A stretch of DNA of 64,000 nt from contig NC_064819.1 of the NCBI RefSeq assembly GCF_024166365.1, forward strand, positions 164,304,793 to 164,368,792, read 5' to 3'. Position numbers and translations under genes: made by a program. Source of the stretch: Elephas maximus indicus (Eukaryota; Chordata; Mammalia; Proboscidea; Elephantidae). The notes beneath the pieces are model-generated. The model did not search any database, was not told the origin of the DNA, and worked only from the letters and a program-made list of their open reading frames with translations. Below, piece by piece: positions 23,174 through 37,205 of the stretch; position 1 is the first letter of the stretch; each line of letters opens with the position of its first letter.

Positions 23174-23877
23174 CTGTAAGTTAGAGAAAACATAGCTGAG
23201 ATATAAAATTAAATATAAAACATTTGACATAATTTAAATATATCCTTTTAAATTAAAAAAGACTTTCCCCCTTAATCAATGTTCCTGAAGGACAAGAATA
23301 CAAACATAAGTGTTTTTGGTTTTATATCTTATTGCTAATTAATTTTAATTCATTTTAATATACCAATCTCTACCTCACACCATATTACAAAATAAATTCC
23401 AGATGAATTTAAAAATTATAAAAGAATAAAGACAAAACAAGTAGAAAAGACCCAGGTCTTAGCTTCTAAGCACTATTCTCCATTAAAAAGGATGAAGACC
23501 CCTTGAAGAAAAGACTGATCCGAAGTCTGGGGCAGTGAAAATACAAAATGAATCGTAACATTTTTGTTATGCCAGAGAATAAGGAAGTGCTCAAAAAAGT
23601 GTAGGAGTAGGTCAAAATACACAGGAGCCATCTTGCACAGACTCCCACTGTCCCAATCTGGGAGTTTGGCCATCGAAATAAATATGGACAATAATAGATA
23701 ATCATTCACTGAACAAAATGAGAATGAATCTAAATTGTAATAAATAAATGAGGAACAGAGAGAAACTCAAATTGAAGGATATTCTATAACTTACCTGTGT
23801 TCTTTAAAAATGTCAACAGCATGAAAGACGAAGAAAAGATGAGGAACTATTCTAGATTACAGGAGATTAAAGAGATA

Positions 23878-24077
23878 CGAGAAGTCCGTGTGTGGTGCAA
23901 ATGGTTAACATGCTCAGCTGCTAGTTGAAAGGCTGGAGATTTGAGCCCACTCAGAGGCACCTTGGAAGAAAGGCCTGGTGGATCTACTTCTGAAAAATCA
24001 GCCACTGAAAACCCTATGCAGCAGTTTTACTCTGACACATACAGGGTAGCCATAAGTCAGAATCAAGCTGCAGCTGG
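23878..24077 (+). mobile_element. AfroSINE, diverged long variant
   Basis: GTGCAAATGGTTAACATGCT head and CATAAGTCAGAATCAAGCTG tail. Target repeat TAAAGAGATA at 23868-23877 and 24078-24087. Confidence 0.85.
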
Positions 24078-24589
24078 TAAAGAGATATCACTGCTGAATA
24101 CAATTATTAATACATAGTGCCTTGCCTTGCTAATTAACTTTTAAATGTTTGGCTATCTCATCTCTCCAATTAGGTTCATGGAGAACAGGTAATGCACTTC
24201 CACAGGGGTGGGATTTTAGGAAAAATACACACAATAAAAATTCAATATAAAACTGAAACTGCAAGATTAAACAAGTTTAACAGAACTTTAGCCCTCTAGA
24301 TTTCTGAATTCTTAAGATGAAATAAATTTAATATCCCCCCTCTTTTGTACAATAACATTAGAGAAGATGAACCAGGGTGGAGAAGGTCCTGTCTTCAGGG
24401 ACAGGAGCAGAGAGCAAACACCATAAGGAGAAGCTTTAGACTCAGGCAGGGGCGTACTGATGTCATTCACATCCTGTTAGTTCAAATGAAGCTTGACTGG
24501 GCATCTGTGACTTTTGCCAAAGCAAATGCATCAAAATTTAGGGCTCCACAATCAATCAAGTGGGGTTATTAACACTCATTTACCGCAAA

Positions 24590-27500
24590 AATATCCCAAA
24601 GAGGGCCCAAAATCAAAGAATTATCCCTACAACTTGAATGAATAGAAAGAGAGTGACAACAACAATAATAAAAAAAAAAAAAAAAAAAAAAACCACGCAT
24701 CAGAAGAAAGCAAATAATAAAAACTGGAGCAGAATTAAATGAAATAGAGAATAGAAAAACAATTGAAAGAGTTAACAAGAATAAAAGCTGGTTCTTTGAA
24801 AAAAATTAACAAAACTAATAAACCATTGGCCAAATCGACAAAAGAAAAACAGGAGAGGAAACAAATAACCTGAATAAGAAATGAGATGGGCGATATCACA
24901 ACAGATCCAACTGAAATTAAAAGAATCATATCAGACTACTACAAAAAATTATACTCTAACAAATTTGAAAACCTAGAAGAAATGGATGAATTTCTAGAAA
25001 CACACTACCTACCCTAAACTAACACAAACAGAGGTAGAACTAAATAAACCCATAACAAAAGAAGAGATTGAAAAGGTAATTAAAAAATCCCCCCAAAAAA
25101 AAGCCAAGCCCTGGCCCAGACGGCTTCACTGGAGAGTTCTACCAAATTTTCAGAGAAGAATTAACACCACTACTACTAAAGGTATTTCAGAGCATAGAGA
25201 AGGATGGAATATGCCCAACTCATTCTATGAAGCCAGCATATCCCTGATACCAAAGCCAGGTAAAGACACCACAAAAAAAAATTACAGACTTATATCCGCC
25301 ATGAACTTGGATGCAAAAATCTTCAGCAAAATTCTAGCGAAGAGAATTCAACAACATATCAAAAAAATAATTCACCATAACCAAGTGGGATTCACACCAG
25401 GTATTTATGCAGAGATGGTTCAACATTAGAAAAACAATTAATGTAATCCATATAAAACAAAAGAATCACATGATATTAACAATTGATGCAAAAAGGCATT
25501 TGACAAAGTTCAATACCCATTCATGATAAAAACTCTTCAGCAAAATAGGAATAAAAGGAAAATTTCTTAACATAATAAAGGGCATTTATACAAAGCCAAG
25601 AGCCAGCACCATCCTAAATGGACAGAGTCTGAAAGCAGTCCCCCTGAGACTGGGAACCAGACAAGGATGCTCTTTATCACCACTCTTACTCAACAATGTG
25701 CTGGAGGTCCTAGCCAGAGCTATTAGGCTAGATAAATAAAGGCCAACCAGATTGGTAAGGAAGAAGTACAAGTATCTCTAGTTGCAGATGTCATGATATT
25801 ATACACAGAAAACCCTCAAGAAAACTACTGAAACTAATAGAAGAGTTCAGCAGATTATCAGGATACAAAATAAACATACAAACACCAGTTGGATTCCTCT
25901 ACACCAACATCAAACAGGAAATCACCAAATCAATACCATTTATAGTAGCCCCCAAGAAGATAAAATACTTAGGAATAAATCTTACCAGAGACATAAAAGA
26001 CCTATACAAAGAAAACAACAAAACACTCTGCAAGAAACCAAAAGAGACCTACATAAGTGGAAAAACATACCCTGCTCATGGACAGGAAGACTCAACATTG
26101 TAAAAATGTCTACCAAAAGCAATCTATAGATACGATGCAATTCCAATCCAAATTTCAATGATATTTTGTAATGAGATGGAGAAACAAATCACCAACTTCA
26201 CATAGAAGGGAAAGAGGCCCCGGATAAGTAAAGCATTACTGAAAAAGAAGAACAAAGTGGGAGGCCTGATTTTAAAATATTATTCTACCACCACAGTAGC
26301 CAAAACAGCCTGGTACTGGTACAACAACAGATATATAGACCAGTGGAACAGAACTGACAATCCAGACAAATCCATCCACATATGAACACCTGATATTTGA
26401 CAAAGGCCCAAAGTCAGTTAAATGGGGAAAAAGACAGTCTCTTTAGCAAATGATCCTGGCATAACTGGATACCCACCTGCAAATAAATGAAACAAGACCC
26501 ATACCTCACAGCATGCACAAAAACGAACTCAAAATGGATCAAAGACCTAAATATAAAATCTAAAAACGATAAATATCGTGGAAGAAAAAATAGGGTCAAC
26601 ACTAGGAGTCCTAATACATGGCATGAACAGTATACAAAACATTACAAACAATGCACAAACACCAGAAGAGAAAGTAGATAACTGGGAGCTCATAAAAATC
26701 AAACACCTATGCTCATCCAAAGACTTCACCAAAAGAGTAAAAAGATTACCTACAGACTGAGAAAAAGTTTTTAGCTACGACATTTCCAATCAGTGTCTGA
26801 TCTCTAAAATCTACATGATGTGGCAAAAACTCAACAACAAAAAGACAACCCAATTAAAAAATGGGCAAAGGATATGAACAGACACTTCACTAAAGAAGAC
26901 ATTCAGGTAGCTAATAGATACATGAAGAAATGCTCATGATCATCAGCCATTAGAGAAATGCAAATCAAAACTACAATGAGATTCCATCTCACTCCAACAA
27001 GGTTGGCATTAATCCAAAAAACACAAAATAATAAATGTTGGAGAGGTTGTGGAGAGACTGGAACACTTATACACTGCTGGTGGGAATGGAAAATGGTACA
27101 ACCACTTTGGAAATCGATTTGGTGCTTCCTTAAAAAGCTAGAAATAGAACTACCATACGATCCAGCAATCCCACTCCTTGGAATATATCCTACACAAATA
27201 AGCCGTTACATGAACAGATACATGCACACCCATGTTCACTGCAGCACTGTTTACAATAGCAAAAAGATGGAAGCAACCAAGGTGCCCATCAACAGATGAA
27301 TGGATAAATAAATTATGGTATATTCACACAATGGAATATTATGCATCAATAAAGAACAATGACAAATCTGCAAAACATTTCATAACATGGAGGAATCTGA
27401 AAGGCATTACGCTGAGTGAAATTAGTCAGCTGCAAAAGGACAAATATTGTATGAGACCACTATCATAAGAACTCAAGAATTAGTTTAAACAGAGAAGAAA

Positions 27501-28455
27501 ATATTCTTTGTTGGCTTTGAGAGTGGGGAGGGAGGGTGGGAGAGGGATATTCACTAATTAGACAGTAGACAAGAACTAGTTTAGGTGTAGGGAAAGACAA
27601 CACACAATACAGGAGAGGTCAGCACAACTGGACTAAACCAAAAGCAAAGAAGTTTCCTGAACAAACCGAACGCTTCGAAGTCCAGCATAGCAGGGGCAGG
27701 GATTTGGGGATCACAGTTTCAGGGGACATCTAGGTCAACTGGCATAATAAAATCTATTAAGAAAACATTCTGCATCCCCCTTTGGAGAGCAGTGTCTTGG
27801 GTCTGAAACGCTAGTAAGTGGCCATCTAAGATGCATCAATTCGTCTCAACCCACCTGGAACAAAGGAGAATGAAAAACACCAAAGACACAAGGTAATTAT
27901 GAGCCCAAGAGATAGAAAGGGCCACATAAATCAGAGACTACATCAGCCTGAGACCAGAAGAACTAGATGGTGCCTGGCTACAACCGATGACTACCCTGAC
28001 AGGGAACACAACAGAGAACCCCTGAAGGAGCAGGAGAGCAGTGGTAAGCGGACATCAAATTCTCATAAAAAGACCAGACTTAATGGTCCTATTGAGACTA
28101 GAAGGATCCCAGAGGTCATGGTCCCCAGACCTTTTGTTAGCCCAAGACAGGAACCATTCCCAGAGCCAACTCTTCAAACAGGGATTGGACTGGACTATGG
28201 GATAGAAAATGATACTGATAAGGAGTGAGATTCTGGAATCAAGTAGATACATGAGACTACGTGGGCAGCTCCTATCTGGAGGGGAGATGAGAAGGCAGAG
28301 GGAGACAGAAGCTAGCTGAATGGACACGGAAGGAGAGAGTGGAGAGGAGTGTGCTGTCTTATTAGGGGGAGAGCAGCCAGGTGTATATAAATTTTTATAT
28401 GAGAGACTAACTTGATTTGTAAACTTTCACTTAAAGCACAATAAAAATTTTAAAA
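24590..28455 (+). mobile_element. L1 LINE, 5'-truncated and inactive
   Basis: This plus-strand L1 preserves the back half of ORF2 in several frames. Visible pieces are SWFFEKINKTNKPLA (near 24790), [20 protein letters not shown] (25217), the fingers/palm region, the C-terminal region ending [15 protein letters not shown] (27080), and a 3' UTR of about 970 bp ending in AATAAA-A-rich sequence at 28440. Many frameshifts and stops are present. The reverse-transcriptase FADD motif reads VADV at 25781-25792, so a catalytic Asp is lost. An internal A-run at 24668-24692 expands a Lys-rich stretch. The 5' limit is approximate. Confidence 0.9.
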
Positions 28456-28829
28456 ATCCCAGAGGAACATGTGAACTTGAAGCCAGGTATAGAGAATAGG
28501 AGGTCCATCAGCTGCAGTCCTTACTTCATTCTTGGCCCACTGTACTCATTAAATAGGTTTATTTCCTTAACACAGAATCATGTAAGTAGGTGAGTTAGAA
28601 AGGATTAAAAAAAGTAATAATTTTCCCAAGCTCAAATGTTCCAGATAATTTAGGAACTACTACATGAGGAAAAGTGGCAAGCACAGCAAGATTATATAAT
28701 TTGCCATGAGAAAGAAACAGAACCAGATTTCAAATTTGGGCAATCTTGTTCTAGAATTGCAAGTAATTGTCACTTCAAATAACTGTCACTACCGGGCTCA
28801 TTCAAGAATGATGTCTATCACAAAAAGTT

Positions 28830-28897
28830 CTCATAAGGATTAAATAAGGTAATATCTGTAAGGTACCTGGCACAGTACTTGCTAAACAGCTCTCAGT
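28830..28897 (+). mobile_element. MIR fragment
   Basis: AAGGATTAAATAAGGTAATA … TACCTGGCACAGTACTTGCT is the 3' half of MIR in plus orientation, cut by an AfroSINE at 28898. Confidence 0.55.
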
Positions 28898-29099
28898 TAT
28901 TGTCGTTGCGTGCCATCAAGCCGATTCTGACTCAGAGCAACACTATAGGACAGAATAAAACTGCCCCGTAGGGTTTCCTAGGCTGTAACTTTTACAGGGG
29001 CAGAACGCCAGATCTGTTCTCCCGCAGAGCCGCTGGTGGGTTCGAGCTGTTGACCTTTCGATTAGCAGCCAAGTGCTTAACCACTTGCTACCAGGGCTC
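28898..29099 (-). mobile_element. AfroSINE, long variant
   Basis: TTATTGTCGTTGCGTGCCAT … CGATTAGCAGCCAAGTGCTT … CTACCAGGGCTC. Inserted into a MIR. Confidence 0.9.
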
Positions 29100-30533
29100 A
29101 CCGAAATTATTACTTGTGCCAAAATCAAACCTTTATGTCCACTGTCTATTTGCTGTCATAATTTTTCTTTATTCATTTCCTGTATATTCCCCTATATATC
29201 CTCTATTTTTCTTTATTCATTTCCTCTATATTGTTTTCTCAAGTTTATTTCTTATCTCTAATTGCATTTTCTGAATTGCTAATATGTACTACCTTTTGTA
29301 TTGGTTTTATGGTTTTCATAATTTCTTGGCTTTTCTTTTTAACGTGGAAATATCTCATTGAGAAAAAAAAGAACTGGTGGTTTCTAAGTGTTTCTTTCAT
29401 TAAACAAATCTATTCCATGGGGAAAAAAAATTTCTTCCAGATCCTAACAACTTTTCTCTTATCCTGTGCTGTAACATTTTTTCGTAAACCCTATTACTTG
29501 TTTTTCCCCCTTTATTCCTGTTTGTTTAATCTTTAAACGTTACTGGTTGTTACCGGATGTCTATTGTTACCCAGATATCGAGGAGTTGTTTTTAAATCCC
29601 AACCTCAGAATCCTGAGTTAATGCCGAGAGTCATTAACAAGGTAGGTCTCTCTTCCTGTCCTCCAGATTTTAAAATGGATAACAAATCCCAAACTGGAGC
29701 TTGGAGACAAAGGTCAGTATAATCATTAAAGCAGGTCACTGACATAAAGAGCAAACAGAGAAAAAAGACCGGGGAAGAGGCCAGACAGTGTTCAAACCTG
29801 CAAGTAAATGTAAAAGAAAAAAAACTAGTCAGCATTTAAGAAGCACTACACAAACAAGAGAAAGCTGACATGGATCCTGGCTGGGTTTGCAATGAAAGCA
29901 GTCTGCCTCTTCATTGTATCTGAGATTCCAACCAGAGCCTAGGATAGGCAGGTTTCAGGTTCTCATTATTGGCCGTTGCCACTAGATGGCTTCACAGTGA
30001 TTTTTAAGAGATTTAAAATGGAAGTGTAATTAAATCCAAGCATCAGTCCACCTTCACAGGCAACGAACAACGTAATTACTGTTTTACATTTACAAAACTC
30101 ATTCTCCAAGGGGTATGCCTGAGGTCACAATGCTAATCTTCTGACTATAAATCCATTACCATTTTACCACATAAATTCTCTTCAGCGATTTGCACAGAAT
30201 GAGAAGAATCATAAAAAATAGCGGGGCACAATTCTTACAGATTTGGGTATATGCAATCTTGACCGAACAAATAATAATAAATGTTGCCATAATATTTTTT
30301 AGCTTATTAAGATACAAACATCTTCAAATTGCTTCAAAATAATTCCGGGGGGGGGAATAAGTAAAAATAACAATAAAATAGGATTGGCCATGCACTGATA
30401 AATGTTCAAGCTGGTGGTGCATCTACAAGGGTCCATTTTTCCTAGTCTTTCTACATTTGTATTTGTTTGAAATGTTCTAAAAAAAAAATTTCTTTTTTAA
30501 TTAAAAAAAACAGAATGGCTAGGGAAACACAAA
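29100..30533. other. USP45 intron, mostly unassigned
   Basis: T-rich sequence with the 44-bp duplication and a run of nine G at 30347-30355. No conserved frame. Confidence 0.55.
29161..29231. repeat. 44-bp imperfect tandem duplication
   Basis: ATTTTTCTTTATTCATTTCC begins at 29161 and again at 29205, each followed by (T/C)TATAT. Confidence 0.8.
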
Positions 30534-30689
30534 AAAACCAAAACCCATTGCCTCCAAGTCAATTCCAATTCACAGGGACCCTACACGACAGAGTAGAGCT
30601 GCCTCACAGGGTTTCCAAGGAGCGGCTGGTGAATTCAAACTGCGTACCTTTGGTTAGCAGCGAGTTCTTAACCATTATGCCACCAAGGG
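30534..30689 (-). mobile_element. AfroSINE
   Basis: AACCAAAACCCATTGCCTCC … TTTGGTTAGCAGCGAGTTCT … CCACCAAGGG, a full-length reversed copy. Confidence 0.9.
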
Positions 30690-32984
30690 AAACATATAAA
30701 CTATATTAACTATATATAAATATATACACATTATTCATTTAGGAAAATAGTTCCAGAAACAAATAGCTTAATCTTGCAAGGTAAACAACATTTTTAAACC
30801 ATAATACACCAATAATTTATATATCTGTGTACATTTATCTATCAGTTTTCAAAACATCTGGCATAGCATCCTAAAGTAAACAATGTTCACAAGACCATCT
30901 GGACAAAACTGCAGACAAAAAAAAAAAAAAGAATAAACATATGGAAAAGCAGATTTTCCCCTTCCTTTCAGCAGTAAGGGGTAACAAATGTTGAACATAG
31001 ATATATCCACGCTTCACTGTGTGATGCTTTTCAGCACCACCTGGCTCTCCGTGCTTAGCCACCAAATACAGACAGCACTGCCAGAAAGCACATGTCCACA
31101 GGGCAATGGCAATAAAAATATTTTATTTCATGGTTAAATAACCACTTCACACAAATGGCAAGGGTCTGTTTGCTGACTTTTACATGTAAGTCTGTAAGAA
31201 AATATTCAAAATTAATTATGCTTAGACTTTAATATTAAACAAATCAGAATTTAACTAGAAAACAGAATGACATTTTCTAAGAGTTATTTAAGTGCAAGTT
31301 TTTATTTTACTAACAGCACATTTATAAAATGTAATAATTCAAGCTCAATTGATTTATCAAATGTCCATTGTGTGCCAGGTACTACATGAATCACTATCAA
31401 TAATTTATACTTAGTTGCTTATAATTTATGACTGGAGCATAAAGAACCTATATATAGTGAACACCACCCACCACAGAGATGCTGAGCCTTAAATTTAGGA
31501 CAACATGTCACTAAAAATTTTAGAAATTAAGTATACATGCTATACAAAAAATTTGCTCACTAAGCAAAACTACTGTCAGCTTACAGTTTAAGGTTCTAGT
31601 TTAAAATAGGGGTGCCTGAATCAGTCTATTATTTAACATAGAAGTAGGTATGTATGTTTTAATAAAAAGCAATTTATGACTTCTAATGAAGAATGATTCT
31701 GATCATTTTGTTTTCAGAAACAACAAAGTCTTCTCAATACAGCAGTACAAAGATTTTAGATCATGTTCACTTGAAGAGCTCTCCCCTTCCTCTATAAGCA
31801 CAGAACCAAATGAACTGACTGAACTTCAAGATGTTTTGGAGAATGGTATGTATGTGAAATTACATGGCTGCTACAGCAACAGCAAAGAACACAAACTACA
31901 CAAGCTTTGATTATCATTCATTTGTTTTGATCTCCTCAAGTTTTACCCTCACAAATGAGAAAGTGGTATCCACAGTTAGAAGGAGTAACACAGAACCTCA
32001 GGGTATGAAAGTTATTACAATGGATTTAACCTACCACTTCACTTATCACCTCTATATTACCAACACTGTCATCAGATATTACATCTACATAATAATACAG
32101 ACCCTAGAATGCAAAGAACATTGAAACATAACTTCAAGATATTCTAGATAAAATTTTCAAAGCTCTTTTATATCTCTGTAATGTATCTTTAAACCCATAA
32201 TCTGAATACTCAAATAGAAAGAAGCTGGCCAACTGAGTAGACTGACAGGTTTTTACATACCTCAGGTTTTCAATACATAAAACTAGCTGAAGCACCAGCG
32301 AAGAAAAAAAAAACTGTTTTTCATTTCCATTTCAACAACTTCTCTAAGACAATCTACAAGTGATGTTAAGTACCTCCAATTTTTCCACTTAAAGACTCAA
32401 TCATCTTCCTTAACCAAGTTTAAGGACATTAATTCATAATATTAAAACACTCAAATTTTAAGTTTTTAATGAACTGGACGAGTATCTCCATAATCCTGGA
32501 ATGCAAAAAGACTTTCAAAGCATGACCCCAAAGGATAAAAACCTTTATGGAAATGACTGATGGACCTGGCAACAAAGATATTCAAAATTTCACTAAGACA
32601 AAAAATAATAAATATAAAAAAATAAGCACTCTTGTCAACTATAACCTTTGTATAATCTTTCTGGAGGGCAGTTTAACAAAAGTAATCAAAACACATTTGA
32701 GATATGTCTATCCTTTGGCCAAGAAATTCCAGAAAATTTAAACTACTTAAATAGAAGAAGCACAGACATGCAGCTTTGTTTATCATGGAAGAAAATTGAA
32801 AACAATGAACAGTAGATTTGTTGCCAGGTAACAGTAAATTGATGTTTCTCTTTTCTCAAAGGTATAAATATTTACGAATTGCCTTCATTAAACCAGAAGG
32901 AGAACACTGTCCCTTCTCCCTTTTACCACAGGCATGGGGGAAGTAAACTTATTTTGCAGTTTGCTTATTAAACAGAGTCTGAGA

Positions 32985-33130
32985 GCATTATCTCCCTTAA
33001 ATTACCACCTCTGATAACTGTCCCCATTTTAGAGAGGATGAAACTAAGGCACACAACTAGTCAGTGATAGGGAAGATATTCAAACTCAGGGAGCCTGGCT
33101 TCAGAGTCCACACATTTAACCATTATGCTC
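32985..33130 (-). mobile_element. MIR SINE
   Basis: CATTTTAGAGAGGATGAAAC … ACTAGTCAGTGATAGGGAAG … AACCATTATGCTCTAT is reversed MIR. Confidence 0.65.
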
Positions 33131-34878
33131 TATTATCTGTCTATTAAAATACGTGTGATAACAGTTTAAGACACTAACGAAATCGTAATGGTGATATGAA
33201 AGAAAAAGCTATTACTCTTGACCAAAAGATGGATCTACTCAATTGCTGAATTTTTTCAGTGTTTGGTTTTATAGTTTTACTAGTTGAGAGTTTAGAGCAG
33301 TCATTCTCCAAGTGTTTCTCAAAGGAATTAACCCCTAATGCCCTAGGCATCCACTGTATGCAATGAAATAACTTGTTGCCACAAATCTGGAAGCGAATCT
33401 CAAGCTCCTTGGGAGGAGTGAGAAAGTAGTCACTCAGTTTTCTGTGTTCTGGTTCAGATAAGGAGCTTAGGATTTAAGTTCCTACAGGAAAAATAAGTTG
33501 TTTTTCTAATTTCCAAAATATTTTTACCCCTAACACTTTTTATACACTGAAACAGCTTTATTTTTAGTACTTATACTTGAAAACGCAAATTTTTAGAAAC
33601 ATAATTATCGTTTTATATCAGAACAAACTGTATCATTCTTTTAAAAAGTTTTTTAAAATCCCTAAATCACATTCAAAGTGTTATTGTAAAAGGACACAAT
33701 ACTATTTATCTTTAGATGCACTGCTTCAGATCCAAAACATACCACTTTCTTATTTAAACAAAAAGACACAGCAAACTTACCATAAAGTCTAAAGAACCAA
33801 CGTAACTCAATGTCTTTTATACACTGTGAAGATAAGCTTAATGAATTTAACAAAATATAATACATTACGCTCTCTTCAAGCTTGTTCAAGTCCCTCTAGT
33901 ATTAAGATTATGGGTCATATTTATTGATTTAGAAGAGAATGTGGGGCTGTCAATCATCTGTCTCGTTCACAAAAAGCAAACCAGTATTCAACAATATTAT
34001 TTCAATAAGAATTCCTGCATTCTATGAGCACTGGTAAAATCCTTTACATGACATTTACAAGGCTACCAAAGTGACAAAGAGCCTTTCAGAGAATACTGGC
34101 CCACCAGCCTTTTTAATAGTAAGTATTTCTGGATGGGCCTCTCAAGAAAGTTTTTCTGCCCCTTTTTAAATCTTGAGTTACATAAGACCTTTTCATTAGT
34201 TGGAGTTTCTATTTGTTGTTTTCAGTTTTCTTGTGGGTGTGTGTGGTACAGGGGAGTATTCTGTCTTTGTTTTAAAAAGCAAATTATAGCATCAGATGTG
34301 AAATCTACACAGCTGTAAGCATTCTTCTGGGAACCGGCCCTGGAGTTCACCTCAACTGCTTAATGCAATTACCTAAATCAGTCATGTAGTATTAATGTAA
34401 TTTGCCCATTTCTACAGCTGAAAAGAAATTTAATCTTTAAAGAGTAAATAAAAAGGAAAAACTATACTCTTCCTCCACCTTGGAAGCAAATAATAAATAC
34501 CTCACCTCTTTACTCATAAAATCCATTAACTCCCAGTTAACTACTGCCTTAGCAATCTTTATTTAATCATATGATAAATTTACATTACCACAATGAATGA
34601 ACAGATATGCAAACAAAGGCATTCATCTCTCCTTACTACTATCAAGTGATCTAAAATGCAAACTGATCATTCACTTCTCTACTTACAAGGCCCTTCAGTA
34701 TCTTTTCCTACTTTTATCTCTTGAGTCTCACCTTTCCCCCTCCCCCAAAGTCACAAAACTCAACTTTCCAGTTCTATAAAATTCTCTGAGCATATCAAGC
34801 TGTCTCATCAATGAGCCATTTCCTCGGCATGGAACATACATCCTTTCCCTCCTTGCCGAGCTAATTTCTAGGCTCCTA

Positions 34879-34910
34879 TGATCATCATCATGATCATCAT
34901 CATCATCATG
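34879..34910. repeat. (ATC)n microsatellite
   Basis: Ten ATC/ATG-type triplets, partly interrupted by TGATC. Confidence 0.9.
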
Positions 34911-36485
34911 TTAGATACTGCTCCAAAGTATTCCCACAGTCTCCTGTACTTGCTCCATCACAGCACTATTGAAACAAGCAATTACAATTGAGTGTGATTT
35001 GTCCACATTTCTCATTAAAAAAAAAAAAAAAAACCCTCATTAGACCAAAAGAATCCATGAAGACAGGAACTGAGAAGTAGACCAGTCCCATTCACTACAG
35101 CCCCAACATCTAGCATAGTATCTGGTAGGAGGCAGGAATTTAAATATACTTAAAAAAATGAATAAAATAATTTTGATATTAATATTCAATTTGGGATTTT
35201 GTTTTGTTTTTGGTAAAAATACAAAACTTATCTACTCCTTAGCAAAAACTGGTCACATTCTAAGGTAGTTCAAGTTAGCAAATATTTACTGCCTAGCCAT
35301 CTAATTTTTTTTAGCCATCTAAGAGTCAAAAAAATACTAGCCAGGGTCCAGCCTTCAAGGAATTTATAGTCTTATAGAGAAAACAAGACACATGCACACA
35401 TGAAAGTTAAAAAGCACAAAAGAATGTGTTTTGGATTCTGAAATGTGCTGCACAGATACTGAAATACTAAGTACCAAAGAAGAGATAAGGGAAAGGGCTG
35501 GGAAAACATTCTAAAAGTAGGATTTAAACTGAGCTTTAAAGGATAAAAAAAATTTTTTTTTTTTTTTAAAGGATAAGTAGAGCTGAAAACAGAAGAAATA
35601 GCACAAGAAATAAACGTGCTAGTTCAGTGATTCTGTGGTCTGAAGTGTGGTCTGAAGACCCTCTCCCCTTTCAGAGGACTTCGAGATTACAAATATTTTC
35701 ATAACAAGCGTAACATGTTATTTGCTTTTTTAACTTTCACTGTCAGTTGTACAATCAAGTTTTCCACAGGCTCCATGACATGTGATATTACATCAGGCTG
35801 AATGCAGGAGATATGAGAATCCAGCTGTTTTCTATTAAGCAAGATGTTAAAGAGATTTGTAAAAATGTGAAACAATATCACTCATTACATTTTTCTTTGT
35901 TTTGAAAAATACTTATTTTTCCTAAAAGTATGTTATTTGTGTTTATGGAATTGCTATTTTTCAGTAAATTAATATTTTAATTTTTCTAGTTTTAATTTCT
36001 AATATGGTAAATACTGATATATATAACCCACATAACAAAAGCTCTTTGGGTCCTGTATAATTTTTTAAGAGTATAAAAAAGGTATTCAAAAGTTCAAGGA
36101 TCGCTCGCCCAGCTGTTTTTAGAGATGGCTGGGACATCAGCCTAGATTCTCTGTGTAGAGAAGATGCGTTAGATGTATTAGACACAAAATTAGCTCAGGC
36201 ACTGCGTAATTTACAATCATGTTTAAGGTGCAGGTATGGGCTTTCCTCTCAGTAATGTATTTTTACTTAATGAAAGAATATAAACACACACACATATATA
36301 TGCAATTTCATATTCTTTTTGAATTATTCATATACAGGCATTTTTACAGTTTCTACAAATATCATTAAAGATAGCTGCATAATCATATCCAGCATTGTTC
36401 TAGGCAACTTTTATATTTGATTTTCAAAGTATTTCACAAAAATAATCTGAAGCCTCACACTAGAAAGAATATAACAGATTGCCAA

Positions 36486-36658
36486 AAACCAAAAAAAAAA
36501 AAACCAACCCCCCTGCCGTCAAGTCAACTCGGACTCATAGCAACCTACAGGACAGAGTAGGACTGCCCCATCGGGCTTCCAAGGAGCAGCTGGTGGATTC
36601 GAACTGCTGACCTTTTGGTTAGCAGCTTACCTCTTAACCACTGTGCCAAAAGGGCTCC
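36486..36658 (-). mobile_element. AfroSINE
   Basis: CCGTCAAGTCAACTCGGACT … TTTGGTTAGCAGCTTACCTC, reversed copy. Target repeat ATAACAGAT on both sides. Confidence 0.92.
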
Positions 36659-36669
36659 AAATAACAGAT

Positions 36670-36870
36670 AACATTTAGTAAATAAGTGCCAGGTATTATG
36701 CAAGTACTTTTACACAATTATTTCTAAAATTTTTTTAATGTTATCTCTAAGCTTCACAACCTCACAAGACAGAATTATCATCATAATTTTGTAAGTAAGG
36801 AAATTAAAGAGTAAAAGCCACATGGCCAGTAAGTGATGAGACCTAAATCCAAACTCAAGAATGTCTGACT
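36670..36870 (-). mobile_element. MIR SINE
   Basis: GTGCCAGGTATTATGCAAGT … ACATGGCCAGTAAGTGATGA is reversed MIR. An AfroSINE is inserted just to its left (36486-36658). Confidence 0.65.
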
Positions 36871-37104
36871 ATCCACGATATTTTTAAGACACTCTCCTGC
36901 TGTTTATGTTAGCTACGTAAATACAAAGTGGTAACATTATTAAGACTGCTATCTAGGAAGGCAGGACATTTTTACGCAAATTGTAGACTGAGATGTCATG
37001 GTAAAATCTAAGGTATAATAATCTTTATAAATTTAGAAACACTTTCTATAAAGTATGAAATGCCATATTTTAATACAAATTTCTCTAGCAATTGTTTAAC
37101 TTAC

Positions 37105-37205
37105 TTGTTTGTGTTTTAGAAACATGTTTCTGGAGAAAATCAACTATCTGAGCCAAAGCCTTCTTATTACAATGCGTTGATAATTTTTGATCACATTCAT
37201 AACAC
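37105..37205 (-). CDS. USP45: USP45 coding exon 4 (end of ZnF-UBP)
   Basis: The 101-nt exon lies between TTTCAG|GTGTTA and ACACAAACAA|GTAAGT. It finishes a split Trp codon and reads CYECDQKLSTHCNKKALAQI then VDFLQKHVSKTQT, about residues 126-159. The CYEC pair supplies ZnF-UBP zinc ligands, and the preceding WIIW/CYEC is the domain's signature. It is followed by a 13.9-kb intron that carries the large dead L1. Confidence 0.94.

Larger units (their letters stand above)
30690..36485. other. USP45 intron, sparse in repeats
   Basis: The longest stretch with few recent insertions: one MIR at 32985-33130, the (ATC)n tract, an A8/T15 hairpin at 35544-35567 flanked by TTAAAGGATA-type repeats, and otherwise unassigned AT-rich DNA. 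Confidence 0.55.
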
